NCBI GenBank assembly: GCA_903927685.1
Contig: CAIYOB010000164.1
Coordinates: 1 to 25,302, forward strand
Source of the DNA: an uncultured Planctomycetaceae bacterium
GTDB taxonomy: Bacteria; Planctomycetota; Planctomycetia; Pirellulales; Pirellulaceae
DNA length: 25,302 nt
Direction: 5' to 3'
Every line of letters begins with the position of its first letter. Position 1 is the stretch's first letter. The position numbers and the translations under genes were made by a program. The notes under the pieces are model-generated. The model was not told where the DNA came from. It was given only the letters and a program-made list of their open reading frames with translations, and ran no database searches. Shown here piece by piece: positions 18,306-25,302 of this stretch.

Positions 18306-20043
18306 TCGCCGCGACTTTCCCGATTCGCTTCTTCAGCTGCGGCCAGGTGAGCGTGTTGGCGATATCCGCTTTGGTCAGGCCGGCGCGGCGGGCTTGGAGC
18401 ACGCCGTACCGCAGGTCGTCCAAGCCTTCGGTCTGATGTGCGTCCGTGCTGATCGCCACCAGGATGCCGTGACTCTTGGCGGCGGCGCAGGCCACGTCGT
18501 CCAGATCCAGCCGCATCGGGTTGGCGTTCAGTTCCAGCACCTTGCCGAACCGCCGGGCGGCGGCGAAGACGGCGTCCATGTCGACTTCATAAGCTTCGCG
18601 CCGGTTCAGCAAGCGGCCGGTCGGATGCGCGATGCAACTCACGTGCGGATGCTCCAACGCCTCGACGATCCGCCGCGTGATCTGCTCGCGTGGCTGCTTC
18701 TGCCCGTAATGGACGCTGGCGACGACCCAGTCCGCTTGAGCCAGTACGTCGTCCGGAAGATCGAGTCCGCCCTTTTCCAGGATGTCGCACTCGATGCCTT
18801 TCAGGATCGTGAAGCTGCGACCCAGCTCGGCGTTCAGCCGGTCGATCTGCTCCCATTGTGCGAGCAGGCGTTTCGGGTCCAGTCCGTGGGCCATCGTCAC
18901 GCGTTGCGAGTGGTCAGTGATGGCCAGGTACTTCAGCCCGCGCTGCCGGGCGGCTTCGGCCATCTCCTCGATGGTATCGCGGCCGTCGGTCTCCAGCGTG
19001 TGGGCGTGCAAGTCGCCGCGCAGGTCTTCCAGCCGCACCAGCTCGGGCAACGGGCCCGCCTGGGCCCACTCGAATTCGCGGCGTGCCTCGCGCAACTCGG
19101 GCGGAAAGCAGGGCAGGTCGAGTGCTCCGTAGACGTCGGCTTCGGCGGCGCCGGCGAGGTACGTTTCCTGTTCGCCCGCGACGCGAAACACGCCGTACTC
19201 GTTGATCTTCAGACCGCGTTGCTTGGCCAGCCCGCGAAGCACCACGTTGTGGGCTTTCGAGCCGGTGAAGTACTGCAGAGCCGCGCCGAACGATTCGCGG
19301 GGCACGATCCGCAGATCGACTTGAAGCCCGCTGCCCAGCCGCACCGACATCTTGGTTTCACCGCGGCCCAGGACGTCGGCTACGCCGGGAAAGCTGCCGA
19401 AGCGGTCCATCACGTCCGCCGGCCGATCGGCGACGATCAGGATGTCCAAATCGCCCACCGTATCGCGGCCGCGGCGATAGCTGCCGGCCAGTTCCAACTG
19501 CTCGATGCCCGGGCAAACCCGCAGATGTTCGCGCAGCGTCTGGGCGATCTGGTCGGCCTCGGCCCAATACAGGCGTTGGCCCGCCGAGGCGGCGATGGCG
19601 ATCCCGTCCAGGATCGTCTTCTCGGTCTTCGCTCCAAACCCCTTCAGCTCGCGAACGCGGCCGGCCTCGCAGGCTTGCTTCAGTTCGTCCAGCGTCTTGA
19701 CGCCCAGCTGGTGGTACACGGCGGCGGCCTTCTTCGGGCCGATGCCGGGAATCCGCATGATGGCTAGCACGCTCTCCGGGATCTCCGCCAGCAATTCATC
19801 CAGCTGAGGCAGGTGGCCCGTCCGGGCCAACGTAGCCGCCTTTTCCGCCACCGCCTTGCCGACTCCGTCGATCTCCAACAGCCGCTCCCAGTTCTCGGCG
19901 ACGATCGACGCGACGGATTCCGTCAGATCGCGGATGGCCCGCGCGGCGTTCCGATAGGCCCGCACACGGAACGGATTCTCGTCTTTGAATTCCAACAGGT
20001 CGGCGACCTGCTCTAATACAGCGGCGATCTCGGCGTTGGTCAT
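18298..20043 (-). CDS. polX: DNA polymerase/3'-5' exonuclease PolX
   Basis: The product has 581 residues from ATG 20043. A family X polymerase core lies at about 1-315. It starts with a helix-hairpin-helix-rich 8-kDa-type domain ([36 protein letters not shown]). The nucleotidyltransferase motif follows, [16 protein letters not shown], with D198 and D200, and the third Asp D243 in QVDLRIV. A C-terminal PHP domain (about 340-570) carries HAH (346-348), TDH (376-378), E418, H445, H473 and DAH (534-536). These are the metal ligands of the 3'-5' exonuclease/AP-endonuclease activity. Bacterial PolX fills short gaps in base-excision repair. The gene begins 2 bp after the TGS GTPase stop, so the two are cotranscribed. 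Confidence 0.96.
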   Translation of the reverse strand: MTNAEIAAVLEQVADLLEFKDENPFRVRAYRNAARAIRDLTESVASIVAENWERLLEIDGVGKAVAEKAATLARTGHLPQLDELLAEIPESVLAIMRIPGIGPKKAAAVYHQLGVKTLDELKQACEAGRVRELKGFGAKTEKTILDGIAIAASAGQRLYWAEADQIAQTLREHLRVCPGIEQLELAGSYRRGRDTVGDLDILIVADRPADVMDRFGSFPGVADVLGRGETKMSVRLGSGLQVDLRIVPRESFGAALQYFTGSKAHNVVLRGLAKQRGLKINEYGVFRVAGEQETYLAGAAEADVYGALDLPCFPPELREARREFEWAQAGPLPELVRLEDLRGDLHAHTLETDGRDTIEEMAEAARQRGLKYLAITDHSQRVTMAHGLDPKRLLAQWEQIDRLNAELGRSFTILKGIECDILEKGGLDLPDDVLAQADWVVASVHYGQKQPREQITRRIVEALEHPHVSCIAHPTGRLLNRREAYEVDMDAVFAAARRFGKVLELNANPMRLDLDDVACAAAKSHGILVAISTDAHQTEGLDDLRYGVLQARRAGLTKADIANTLTWPQLKKRIGKVAATT

Positions 20044-20045
20044 GG

Positions 20046-21041
20046 TTACCCCACGTGCAGTTCGACGACGTCCTTGTCGTGCAAGACATAATCCCCTTTG
20101 ACGGCGGTCCCGTCATGGACCTGGCTGCCCCACACGCGGGCGTGCTTGAGGTTCTGGGCAAAGTCCTTGTGGATCAGCGTGGCGACGTCCAGCAGCGTTC
20201 CGCCTCGCCGGACCGTAAAGGGGCGACTGTAGTCGGCTTCTTTGTGCGTCGGCAGCTTGGTGTACACGCGGACCACATCCAGCGCCGCGTAGATCGCATT
20301 CCGCAGGTCCTCCAGTCCGGCGCCGTGCTGGGCGGAGATCCGGAATTCCGGCAAATCCAGCGGGCAGAATTCATGCAGCATTTCGCGGCGTTCTTCGGCG
20401 GCAGGATCATCGATCTTGTTCAGCACCAGCAGCGTCCGGGTGTACGACAGGCCCACGTCGTTTTCGTCCAGCGACGACTCCTTGGCCAGGCGGGTCTTGG
20501 TCTGGCTCAGGTGGCCGAGCACCGCTTGCAGAGCGTCGATGCCGTCGTCGTTGCCCAAGTCCACCACGAGCAGCGCCAGGTCGGCGCCGCGGATCAAGCC
20601 CTGCGTCACCGGATCGAACACGTCGGCCGTGATGGGCGGCGTATCCACCAGTTGGACGAACACGTCCTCCCACGGCATCATGCCGGGGATCGGCTCGCGC
20701 GTTGTGAACGGATAGGGAGCCACCTCGGGGGTGGCCCGAGTCAAGCTCCGCAGCAGCTGGCTCTTGCCGGCGTTCGGTCCGCCGACGATCACCCCGCGGC
20801 CAGCGCCCTGCCGCAACAGCTTGAATCCGCTGGCTTTCTTGGCCTTGCCTTTGCCGCCCTCCAGATCCTTCTTGACCTTGCTGATCTTCTGCTTCAGCTC
20901 GGCGTTCAGTTTGTCGGTGCCCTTGTGCTTGGGCAATTCGCGGAGCATTAACTGGAGACACTCCAGTTCTTCCTCCGGTGTACTCGCCCGGCGGTACGCC
21001 TCTTCGGCTTTCAGGTACTGCTGTGTCAGATTGGCCGGCAT
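20046..21041 (-). CDS. TGS-domain GTPase, DRG/Obg superfamily
   Basis: The product has 331 residues from ATG 21041; an in-frame TTG at 21059 would add six residues. A helical, charged N-terminus (residues 1-75, probable coiled coil) precedes the G domain. G1 is GGPNAGKS (87-94), the switch Thr is in PFTT (111-114), G3 is DTPP (133-136, where DTPG is usual), G4 is NKID (208-211) and G5 is SA (236-237). A C-terminal TGS domain (about 258-331) ends in [13 protein letters not shown], the usual finish in DRG proteins. These proteins are thought to act in translation or ribosome-associated control, with TGS binding RNA or ribosome. The specific role here is unknown. It is the first gene of a two-gene unit with polX. 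Confidence 0.9.
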   Translation of the reverse strand: MPANLTQQYLKAEEAYRRASTPEEELECLQLMLRELPKHKGTDKLNAELKQKISKVKKDLEGGKGKAKKASGFKLLRQGAGRGVIVGGPNAGKSQLLRSLTRATPEVAPYPFTTREPIPGMMPWEDVFVQLVDTPPITADVFDPVTQGLIRGADLALLVVDLGNDDGIDALQAVLGHLSQTKTRLAKESSLDENDVGLSYTRTLLVLNKIDDPAAEERREMLHEFCPLDLPEFRISAQHGAGLEDLRNAIYAALDVVRVYTKLPTHKEADYSRPFTVRRGGTLLDVATLIHKDFAQNLKHARVWGSQVHDGTAVKGDYVLHDKDVVELHVG

Positions 21042-21118
21042 CGCCTGGTCGCTCCCCAACGCGGTGAATTCGGTACGAGTCTGTTATACGCCACCTGACG
21101 AGACGGAAAAACCCGATG

Positions 21119-21147
21119 TTGACCCGTTTCTGCGCGGCCCGTATAAT
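21119..21147 (+). promoter_or_regulatory. Sigma-70-type promoter for dnaG-rpoD
   Basis: TTGACC (21119-21124) and a perfect TATAAT (21142-21147) are separated by exactly 17 bp. Transcription would start near 21154, leaving a leader of about 130 nt before the dnaG GTG. It points away from the GTPase gene on the opposite strand. The match is unusually good for this window. Confidence 0.8.
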
Positions 21148-21174
21148 TCGCCCCCGTGCTACGGAGGGCACGGC

Positions 21175-21203
21175 GCCGCCAACTTGACCCAGTTGTCGGC
21201 GGC
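21175..21203 (+). promoter_or_regulatory. Hairpin in the dnaG leader
   Basis: GCCGCC-AACT (21175-21184) pairs with AGTT (21191-21194) and, after a GTC bulge, GGCGGC (21198-21203), with loop TGACCC. It has ten base pairs and lies early in the predicted leader, without a T tract. It could tune expression or message stability. No known riboswitch or ribosomal-protein site is recognised. Confidence 0.4.
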
Positions 21204-21282
21204 AAGCAAACACAAACCAGGGAAGTTACCTTCTGGCTGCGGCCCCACTCCTTTCCGCAGGCCCAACGCCACAGGACGTCCG

Positions 21283-23178
21283 GTGTCCTTCACATCCCCG
21301 CTTGACCAGGAGATCAAGGAACGAGTTCGCCAGGCGACAGATATTGTCGACCTGGTTGGTCGCTATTTGCCCCTGCGCCGACAGGGCCGGATCTACGTCG
21401 GCACATGCCCCTGGCACGACGATTCCCGCCCCAGCCTGCAGGTGAACCCCGAGCGCCAGTCATGGAAGTGCTGGGTTTGCAACATCGGCGGCGACGCGTT
21501 CAGTTTCGTGATGCAGCACGAGCGGATCGGGTTCCGCGAGGCCCTGGAATTGCTGGCGGATCGAGCTGGAATTGCCGTGGGACCGGCGGCCGATGTGAAG
21601 GTCGTCCCCGGCAGTCCCCAGGACAAGAAGGCGTTGTATCGGTCGTTACAGTGGGCGGCCGAGCAGTTCCAGCAGTGCTTGCTGCGGGCCCCCGAGGCGG
21701 AAGCGGCCCGCCGCTACGTCGAAGAGCGCGGCTTGACGCCTCAAAGCGTCGAGCGTTTTGGCCTGGGTTACTCGCCGGACGGCTGGCAATGGCTGCTCGA
21801 CCGCTCGCGCGCCCAAGGCTTCTCGCCCCAAGTGCTCGAGGCGGTCGGGTTGTGCGGCCGAAGCTCCAGCACGGGCCGGTACTACGATCGTTTCCGCGGC
21901 CGGCTGATCTTCCCCATCCGCGATGTGCAAGGCCGCACGATCGCCTTTGGCGGGCGGATCCTGCCGGGCGCCGCGAGCGATAGCCCCGCCAAGTACATCA
22001 ATTCGCCGGAAACCAAGCTGTTCTCCAAGAGCGACCATTTGTACGCGCTGGATCTGGCCCGCGAGCCGATCGCCAAGATGCGCGAGGGCGACAAGGAGAT
22101 CATCGTCGTCGAGGGCTATACCGATGTGATCATGGCGCACCAGGTGGGCGTCAATCACGCCGTAGCCGTGCTGGGAACGGCCTTGGGTCCGCGGCATATC
22201 CAGCTGTTGCGGCGGTTTGTCGACCGCGTGATTCTGGTGCTGGATGGCGACGAGGCCGGCCAGCGGCGGACCAACGAGATCCTGGAATTATTCGTCGCGG
22301 CCCAGATCGACTTGCGGATCCTGACCTTGCCCGAAGAACTGGACCCGTGCGAGTTCCTGCTGGAGCGAGGCGCGGAGCCGTTCCTGCAGATGCTGGGCGG
22401 CGCCGTGGATGCGTTGGAGCATAAAACTCGCACGGCCACGCGCGGCATCGACCTGCTGCGGGACACGCATCAAGCCAACCAGGCGCTCGAAGAGATCCTG
22501 TCCACGATCGCCAAGGCGCCCGCTCCGGCGACCGGAACCCCGGCGGACTCGCCGCTCCGCGAACAACAGCTCGTGTCGCGATTGGCTCGCCAATTCGCCG
22601 TGCCGGAAGGCGAACTGCGGTCGCGGGTCAACCAACTGCGCCGCCAGCCACAACGGGGAGCCCCGCGGCCCGCGGCCGATCGGCCGGCCACCGTGGCAGA
22701 ACCGCAGCGGCTGCCCAAAGTACGGGACTTGGACGCCCGGGAAGTCGAACTCTTGGAAATTCTGGTGGTTCACCCCGAGTTGGCGGAATTGGCCCTTCGC
22801 GAAATCGAGGTCGGGCAGCTAAAATCGGAATGCATCAGGACTATTTACCGGACCATTCATGGCATTCACGACTCGGGCGGCACGCCGGACTTCGGCAACG
22901 TGCTGACGGCACTGGACGACCCGGGTTTGAAGAATATCTGGGTAGAGTTGGATGAACGAGCCCACGCGAAAGCAGAGTCCGCGCTGACCCAATCGCGCGA
23001 CAGGTTGCAGGGGCTGATCGACATCTTCCGCTACGCCACGATTACCAGAGACCGGCGGCATCAGCTGGCCGCTCTGGAGGAGAAGCGCCTGGACGATCAA
23101 CAGGAACTCGCCGTTTTACAACGGTTGATCGACCAGGAGCGAAGCCGGCACGGTATTTCCGCGCCTAAGGACGGGTAG
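21283..23178 (+). CDS. dnaG: DNA primase
   Basis: The product has 631 residues from GTG 21283, chosen because AGGA lies 6 nt upstream and the product then starts VSFTSPLDQEIKERVRQ, the usual DnaG start. The CHC2 zinc finger has C42, H45, C63 and C66 (CPWHDDSRPS, WKCWVCNIGGDAFSF). The catalytic core follows with RFRGRLIFPIRD and AFGGR. The TOPRIM acidic motifs are EGYTD (277-281) and DGDEAG (321-326). A Gln/Pro/Arg-rich linker near 440-475 leads to a C-terminal helical domain that normally binds DnaB helicase. The enzyme makes RNA primers for lagging-strand replication. rpoD follows after 56 bp with no terminator between, a reduced form of the classical rpsU-dnaG-rpoD operon. Confidence 0.97.
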   Translation: MSFTSPLDQEIKERVRQATDIVDLVGRYLPLRRQGRIYVGTCPWHDDSRPSLQVNPERQSWKCWVCNIGGDAFSFVMQHERIGFREALELLADRAGIAVGPAADVKVVPGSPQDKKALYRSLQWAAEQFQQCLLRAPEAEAARRYVEERGLTPQSVERFGLGYSPDGWQWLLDRSRAQGFSPQVLEAVGLCGRSSSTGRYYDRFRGRLIFPIRDVQGRTIAFGGRILPGAASDSPAKYINSPETKLFSKSDHLYALDLAREPIAKMREGDKEIIVVEGYTDVIMAHQVGVNHAVAVLGTALGPRHIQLLRRFVDRVILVLDGDEAGQRRTNEILELFVAAQIDLRILTLPEELDPCEFLLERGAEPFLQMLGGAVDALEHKTRTATRGIDLLRDTHQANQALEEILSTIAKAPAPATGTPADSPLREQQLVSRLARQFAVPEGELRSRVNQLRRQPQRGAPRPAADRPATVAEPQRLPKVRDLDAREVELLEILVVHPELAELALREIEVGQLKSECIRTIYRTIHGIHDSGGTPDFGNVLTALDDPGLKNIWVELDERAHAKAESALTQSRDRLQGLIDIFRYATITRDRRHQLAALEEKRLDDQQELAVLQRLIDQERSRHGISAPKDG

Positions 23179-23234
23179 GTACTTGACCCCGCAGAGGTGT
23201 CCGTACGAGCGCAAGAACGCGCAGGAGGGGAATC

Positions 23235-24974
23235 GTGGAGCTTGTGAACCAGGAATTGCAGGATCTGATCAGCAAAGGCAGGACCCAGGGCTTTGTGACC
23301 TTTGACGAGGTCAACAAGTTTCTGCCGGAGGACGATTTCAACATCGACCAGTTCGAGGAACTGTTGTTGACGTTGAAAGCCGAACAAATCGAGTTGATCG
23401 AAGAGGCGCCTCAACCGCCGGCCGCGGTCCAGGCACCGCCGGCGCCGGCCATCGCCCGGGCCTCAGCCGCCGGGCAACCGGCACCCCAACAGTCCGCCGT
23501 CGAGCCGTCGGCAGCGCCCCAGCCGGTGCTGGCCCCGTCGGCCGGGCAGCCCGCCGATGGCGGCCAAGTCGTGATTGCCACCGAGGATCTGCCCAAGTTG
23601 ACGGACGATCCGATTCGGATGTATCTCAGCCAAATGGCCGAGATTCCGCTGTTGTCGCGCGACGAAGAGGTCGCCTTGGCGACGCGGATCGAGCAGAATC
23701 GCCGGCAGTTCCGCCGCAGTGTGCTGGCCTGCGACTTTGCCATGCGAAAGACCGTCGACACCTTGAAGAAGGTCTTCAAGGGCGAGTTGCCGTTTGACCG
23801 CACGATCAAGGTCTCGCTGACCGAGCGGCTGACCAAGGAGCAGATCCAGGCCCGCATGCCCCACAACTTGCGCACGCTGGAGCATCTGCTGGAACGAAAT
23901 CGCGAGGATTTTGCGATTCTGATCCGCAAGTCGACGCCGCCGGAGGTCCGTGCGCAGGTCCGCACGGCGTTTCTCCGCCGCCGCCGCAAGTGCCTGCAAT
24001 TGGTCGAGGAACTGAGTCTGCGGACGCGCCGCGTCCAGCCGCTGATTCAGCAGCTGGCCGAATTCGCCGATCGCATGGAGGAGATTCGCGCGCGGCTGCA
24101 CGAGATCGGCACCGATTCGCGAGCCAAGGACGAGCGGGCGAATCTCCGCCACGAACTGCATGACCTGATGCAGCTGACGCAGGAAAGCCCGCGCAGCATG
24201 CGGCAGCGGGTCGACACGATTCGCCAGCAGTTCGCCGAATACGAGTCCGTCAAGCGCGAGCTGTCCAGCGGCAATCTGCGGCTGGTCGTGTCCATCGCCA
24301 AAAAGTACCGCAATCGCGGCCTGAGCTTCCTGGACTTGATCCAGGAAGGCAACACGGGCCTGATGCGGGCGGTGGACAAGTTCGAATACCGCCGCGGATT
24401 CAAGTTCTCCACGTACGCCACCTGGTGGATTCGCCAGGCGATCACGCGGGCGATTGCGGACCAGGCGCGGACGATCCGCATCCCGGTGCACATGATCGAT
24501 GTCTTGTCGAAACTGCGAAATATTGAGAAGAGGCTCTTGCAAGAACTGCATCGAGAGCCGACAACAGAAGAGGTCGCGATCCGGGCCGGGCTCGAATTGG
24601 AAGAGGTCAAGCGGGTCCTGGACATCGGCCGGCACCCGGTCAGCCTGGACCGGCCGGTCGGCGACGGCGAAGATTGCAGTTTCGGTGAATTGATCGAAGA
24701 TGTTCAGTCCGACAACCCTGTCCGCAACGCCAACAACGGCTTGCTGCGGCAAAAAATCGAAGCCCTGCTCAAGACGCTCACGTACCGCGAACGCGAGATC
24801 ATTCGCCTGCGGTACGGCTTGGGCGACGGCTATACCTACACGCTGGAGGAAGTCGGGCGGATTTTCAAAGTCACCCGCGAGCGGGTGCGGCAGATTGAGG
24901 CCAAGGCGGTCCGCAAGCTGCAGCATCCGGTCCGCAGCCAACAGTTGGCGGGCTTCCTGCGCGGTGTCGCCTGA
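23235..24974 (+). CDS. rpoD: Primary RNA polymerase sigma factor (sigma-70/SigA)
   Basis: The product has 579 residues from GTG 23235, with a strong AGGAGGGG site ending 4 nt upstream. Region 1.1 (about 1-55) resembles other primary sigmas ([20 protein letters not shown]). An Ala/Pro/Gln-rich linker follows (57-110), then region 1.2 ([26 protein letters not shown]). A long charged non-conserved region spans about 155-335. Region 2 holds [36 protein letters not shown] and the -10 recognition helix around [12 protein letters not shown]. Region 3 begins at RIPVHM. Region 4 holds the -35 helix-turn-helix [27 protein letters not shown]. All housekeeping-sigma features are present. It is cotranscribed with dnaG. 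Confidence 0.97.
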   Translation: MELVNQELQDLISKGRTQGFVTFDEVNKFLPEDDFNIDQFEELLLTLKAEQIELIEEAPQPPAAVQAPPAPAIARASAAGQPAPQQSAVEPSAAPQPVLAPSAGQPADGGQVVIATEDLPKLTDDPIRMYLSQMAEIPLLSRDEEVALATRIEQNRRQFRRSVLACDFAMRKTVDTLKKVFKGELPFDRTIKVSLTERLTKEQIQARMPHNLRTLEHLLERNREDFAILIRKSTPPEVRAQVRTAFLRRRRKCLQLVEELSLRTRRVQPLIQQLAEFADRMEEIRARLHEIGTDSRAKDERANLRHELHDLMQLTQESPRSMRQRVDTIRQQFAEYESVKRELSSGNLRLVVSIAKKYRNRGLSFLDLIQEGNTGLMRAVDKFEYRRGFKFSTYATWWIRQAITRAIADQARTIRIPVHMIDVLSKLRNIEKRLLQELHREPTTEEVAIRAGLELEEVKRVLDIGRHPVSLDRPVGDGEDCSFGELIEDVQSDNPVRNANNGLLRQKIEALLKTLTYREREIIRLRYGLGDGYTYTLEEVGRIFKVTRERVRQIEAKAVRKLQHPVRSQQLAGFLRGVA

Positions 24975-25001
24975 GCGTTCCGCGCCCATCGAACAAACCC
25001 C

Positions 25002-25032
25002 AGCCGCTGGTCTTGCGATCAGCGGCTTTTTT
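25002..25032 (+). terminator. Rho-independent terminator after rpoD
   Basis: AGCCGCTG (25002-25009) pairs perfectly with CAGCGGCT (25020-25027) around a 10-nt loop. A six-T run starts at the end of the stem (25027-25032), and more T-rich sequence follows. It lies 28 bp after the rpoD stop and separates the dnaG-rpoD unit from the next gene. Confidence 0.9.
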
Positions 25033-25183
25033 GTTTTCTTGACCGCACGACAAGTTCTCGATTTCCAGGATGCGTCCCGTTGCCCTCTTCGTTTCACCGC
25101 CCAGTGCGGCGCACGAACTCCGCCGTCGCCTGCCGCTGGCCGTGGAACGAGTTCGGCAGCGGAGACGCCAGGAGTTCTGCCCT

Positions 25184-25302
25184 ATGCAAGTATCCGCTGA
25201 AGTGCTCCGCGAGTTGCACCGTATCCATCGGCAATTGGCCGACGTTCGAGAGCGTCTGCAGAAGGGCCCCCGGCAAGTCCGCGCCGGGCAACAGGCCCTG
25301 GA
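25184..25302 (+). CDS. Coiled-coil protein, likely COG1579 zinc-ribbon family (cut by window end)
   Basis: Only the first 39 codons are present, from ATG 25184 with AGGAG 9 nt upstream. The visible part starts MQVSAEVLRELHRIHRQL and continues in a charged amphipathic helix (ADVRERLQKGPRQVR). This matches the start of long coiled-coil proteins that end in a C4 zinc ribbon, a family I recall next to rpoD in planctomycetes. The zinc ribbon itself lies outside the window, so the family call is tentative. It is downstream of a terminator and thus probably has its own promoter. Confidence 0.65.
   Translation, partial: MQVSAEVLRELHRIHRQLADVRERLQKGPRQVRAGQQAL

Overview
This is a GC-rich, densely coding bacterial chromosome segment that most resembles a planctomycete (Pirellulales-like). 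The reasons are the lineage-typical integrase family with a KPHPDFPLFPH N-terminus, a sulfatase remnant, an alternative complex III (ACIII) locus with fused ActD-ActE, and a dnaG-rpoD pair followed by a coiled-coil/zinc-ribbon-type gene. The lineage call is an inference from protein families; no rRNA is present to confirm it.

Left edge (1-1717): a recombination scar. The C-terminus of a tyrosine recombinase runs toward a tRNA-Ser(UGA) gene on the minus strand. On the other side of the tRNA are four TGACACC-type direct repeats and the 5' part of a second, different integrase that loses homology after about 235 residues.

Next (1718-3965): a secreted protein of unknown function, a gene-free stretch packed with short perfect hairpins (about 2850-3180), then ribosomal protein bS18 followed closely by a hotdog-fold thioesterase.

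Centre (4116-17198, all minus strand): a respiratory operon running ActA (pentaheme cytochrome), ActB (Fe-S/molybdopterin-like), ActC, ActDE (fused), ActF, a small one-TM protein, a Sco + CoxII + cytochrome c fusion, CoxI, CoxIII, CoxIV. It encodes a quinol:cytochrome c oxidoreductase that would pass electrons to a caa3-type A2-family heme-copper oxidase, with its own CuA copper chaperone fused to subunit II. Four junctions overlap by 4 bp (ATGA/GTGA), implying translational coupling.

Right part (17199-25302): a sulfatase 5' stub in frame with a DEDDh exonuclease gene. This converges on a PolX-type DNA polymerase/PHP gene, which lies 2 bp downstream of a TGS-domain GTPase. Divergently, a strong sigma-70-type promoter (TTGACC-17-TATAAT) precedes dnaG primase, then the primary sigma factor rpoD, a rho-independent terminator, and the start of a coiled-coil protein cut by the window edge.

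The core content is known biology. The most unusual items are the Sco-CoxII-cytochrome c fusion, the sulfatase/exonuclease chimera, the integrase remnants and repeats around tRNA-Ser, and the hairpin cluster. I found no CRISPR array, no intact mobile element and no convincingly new system.
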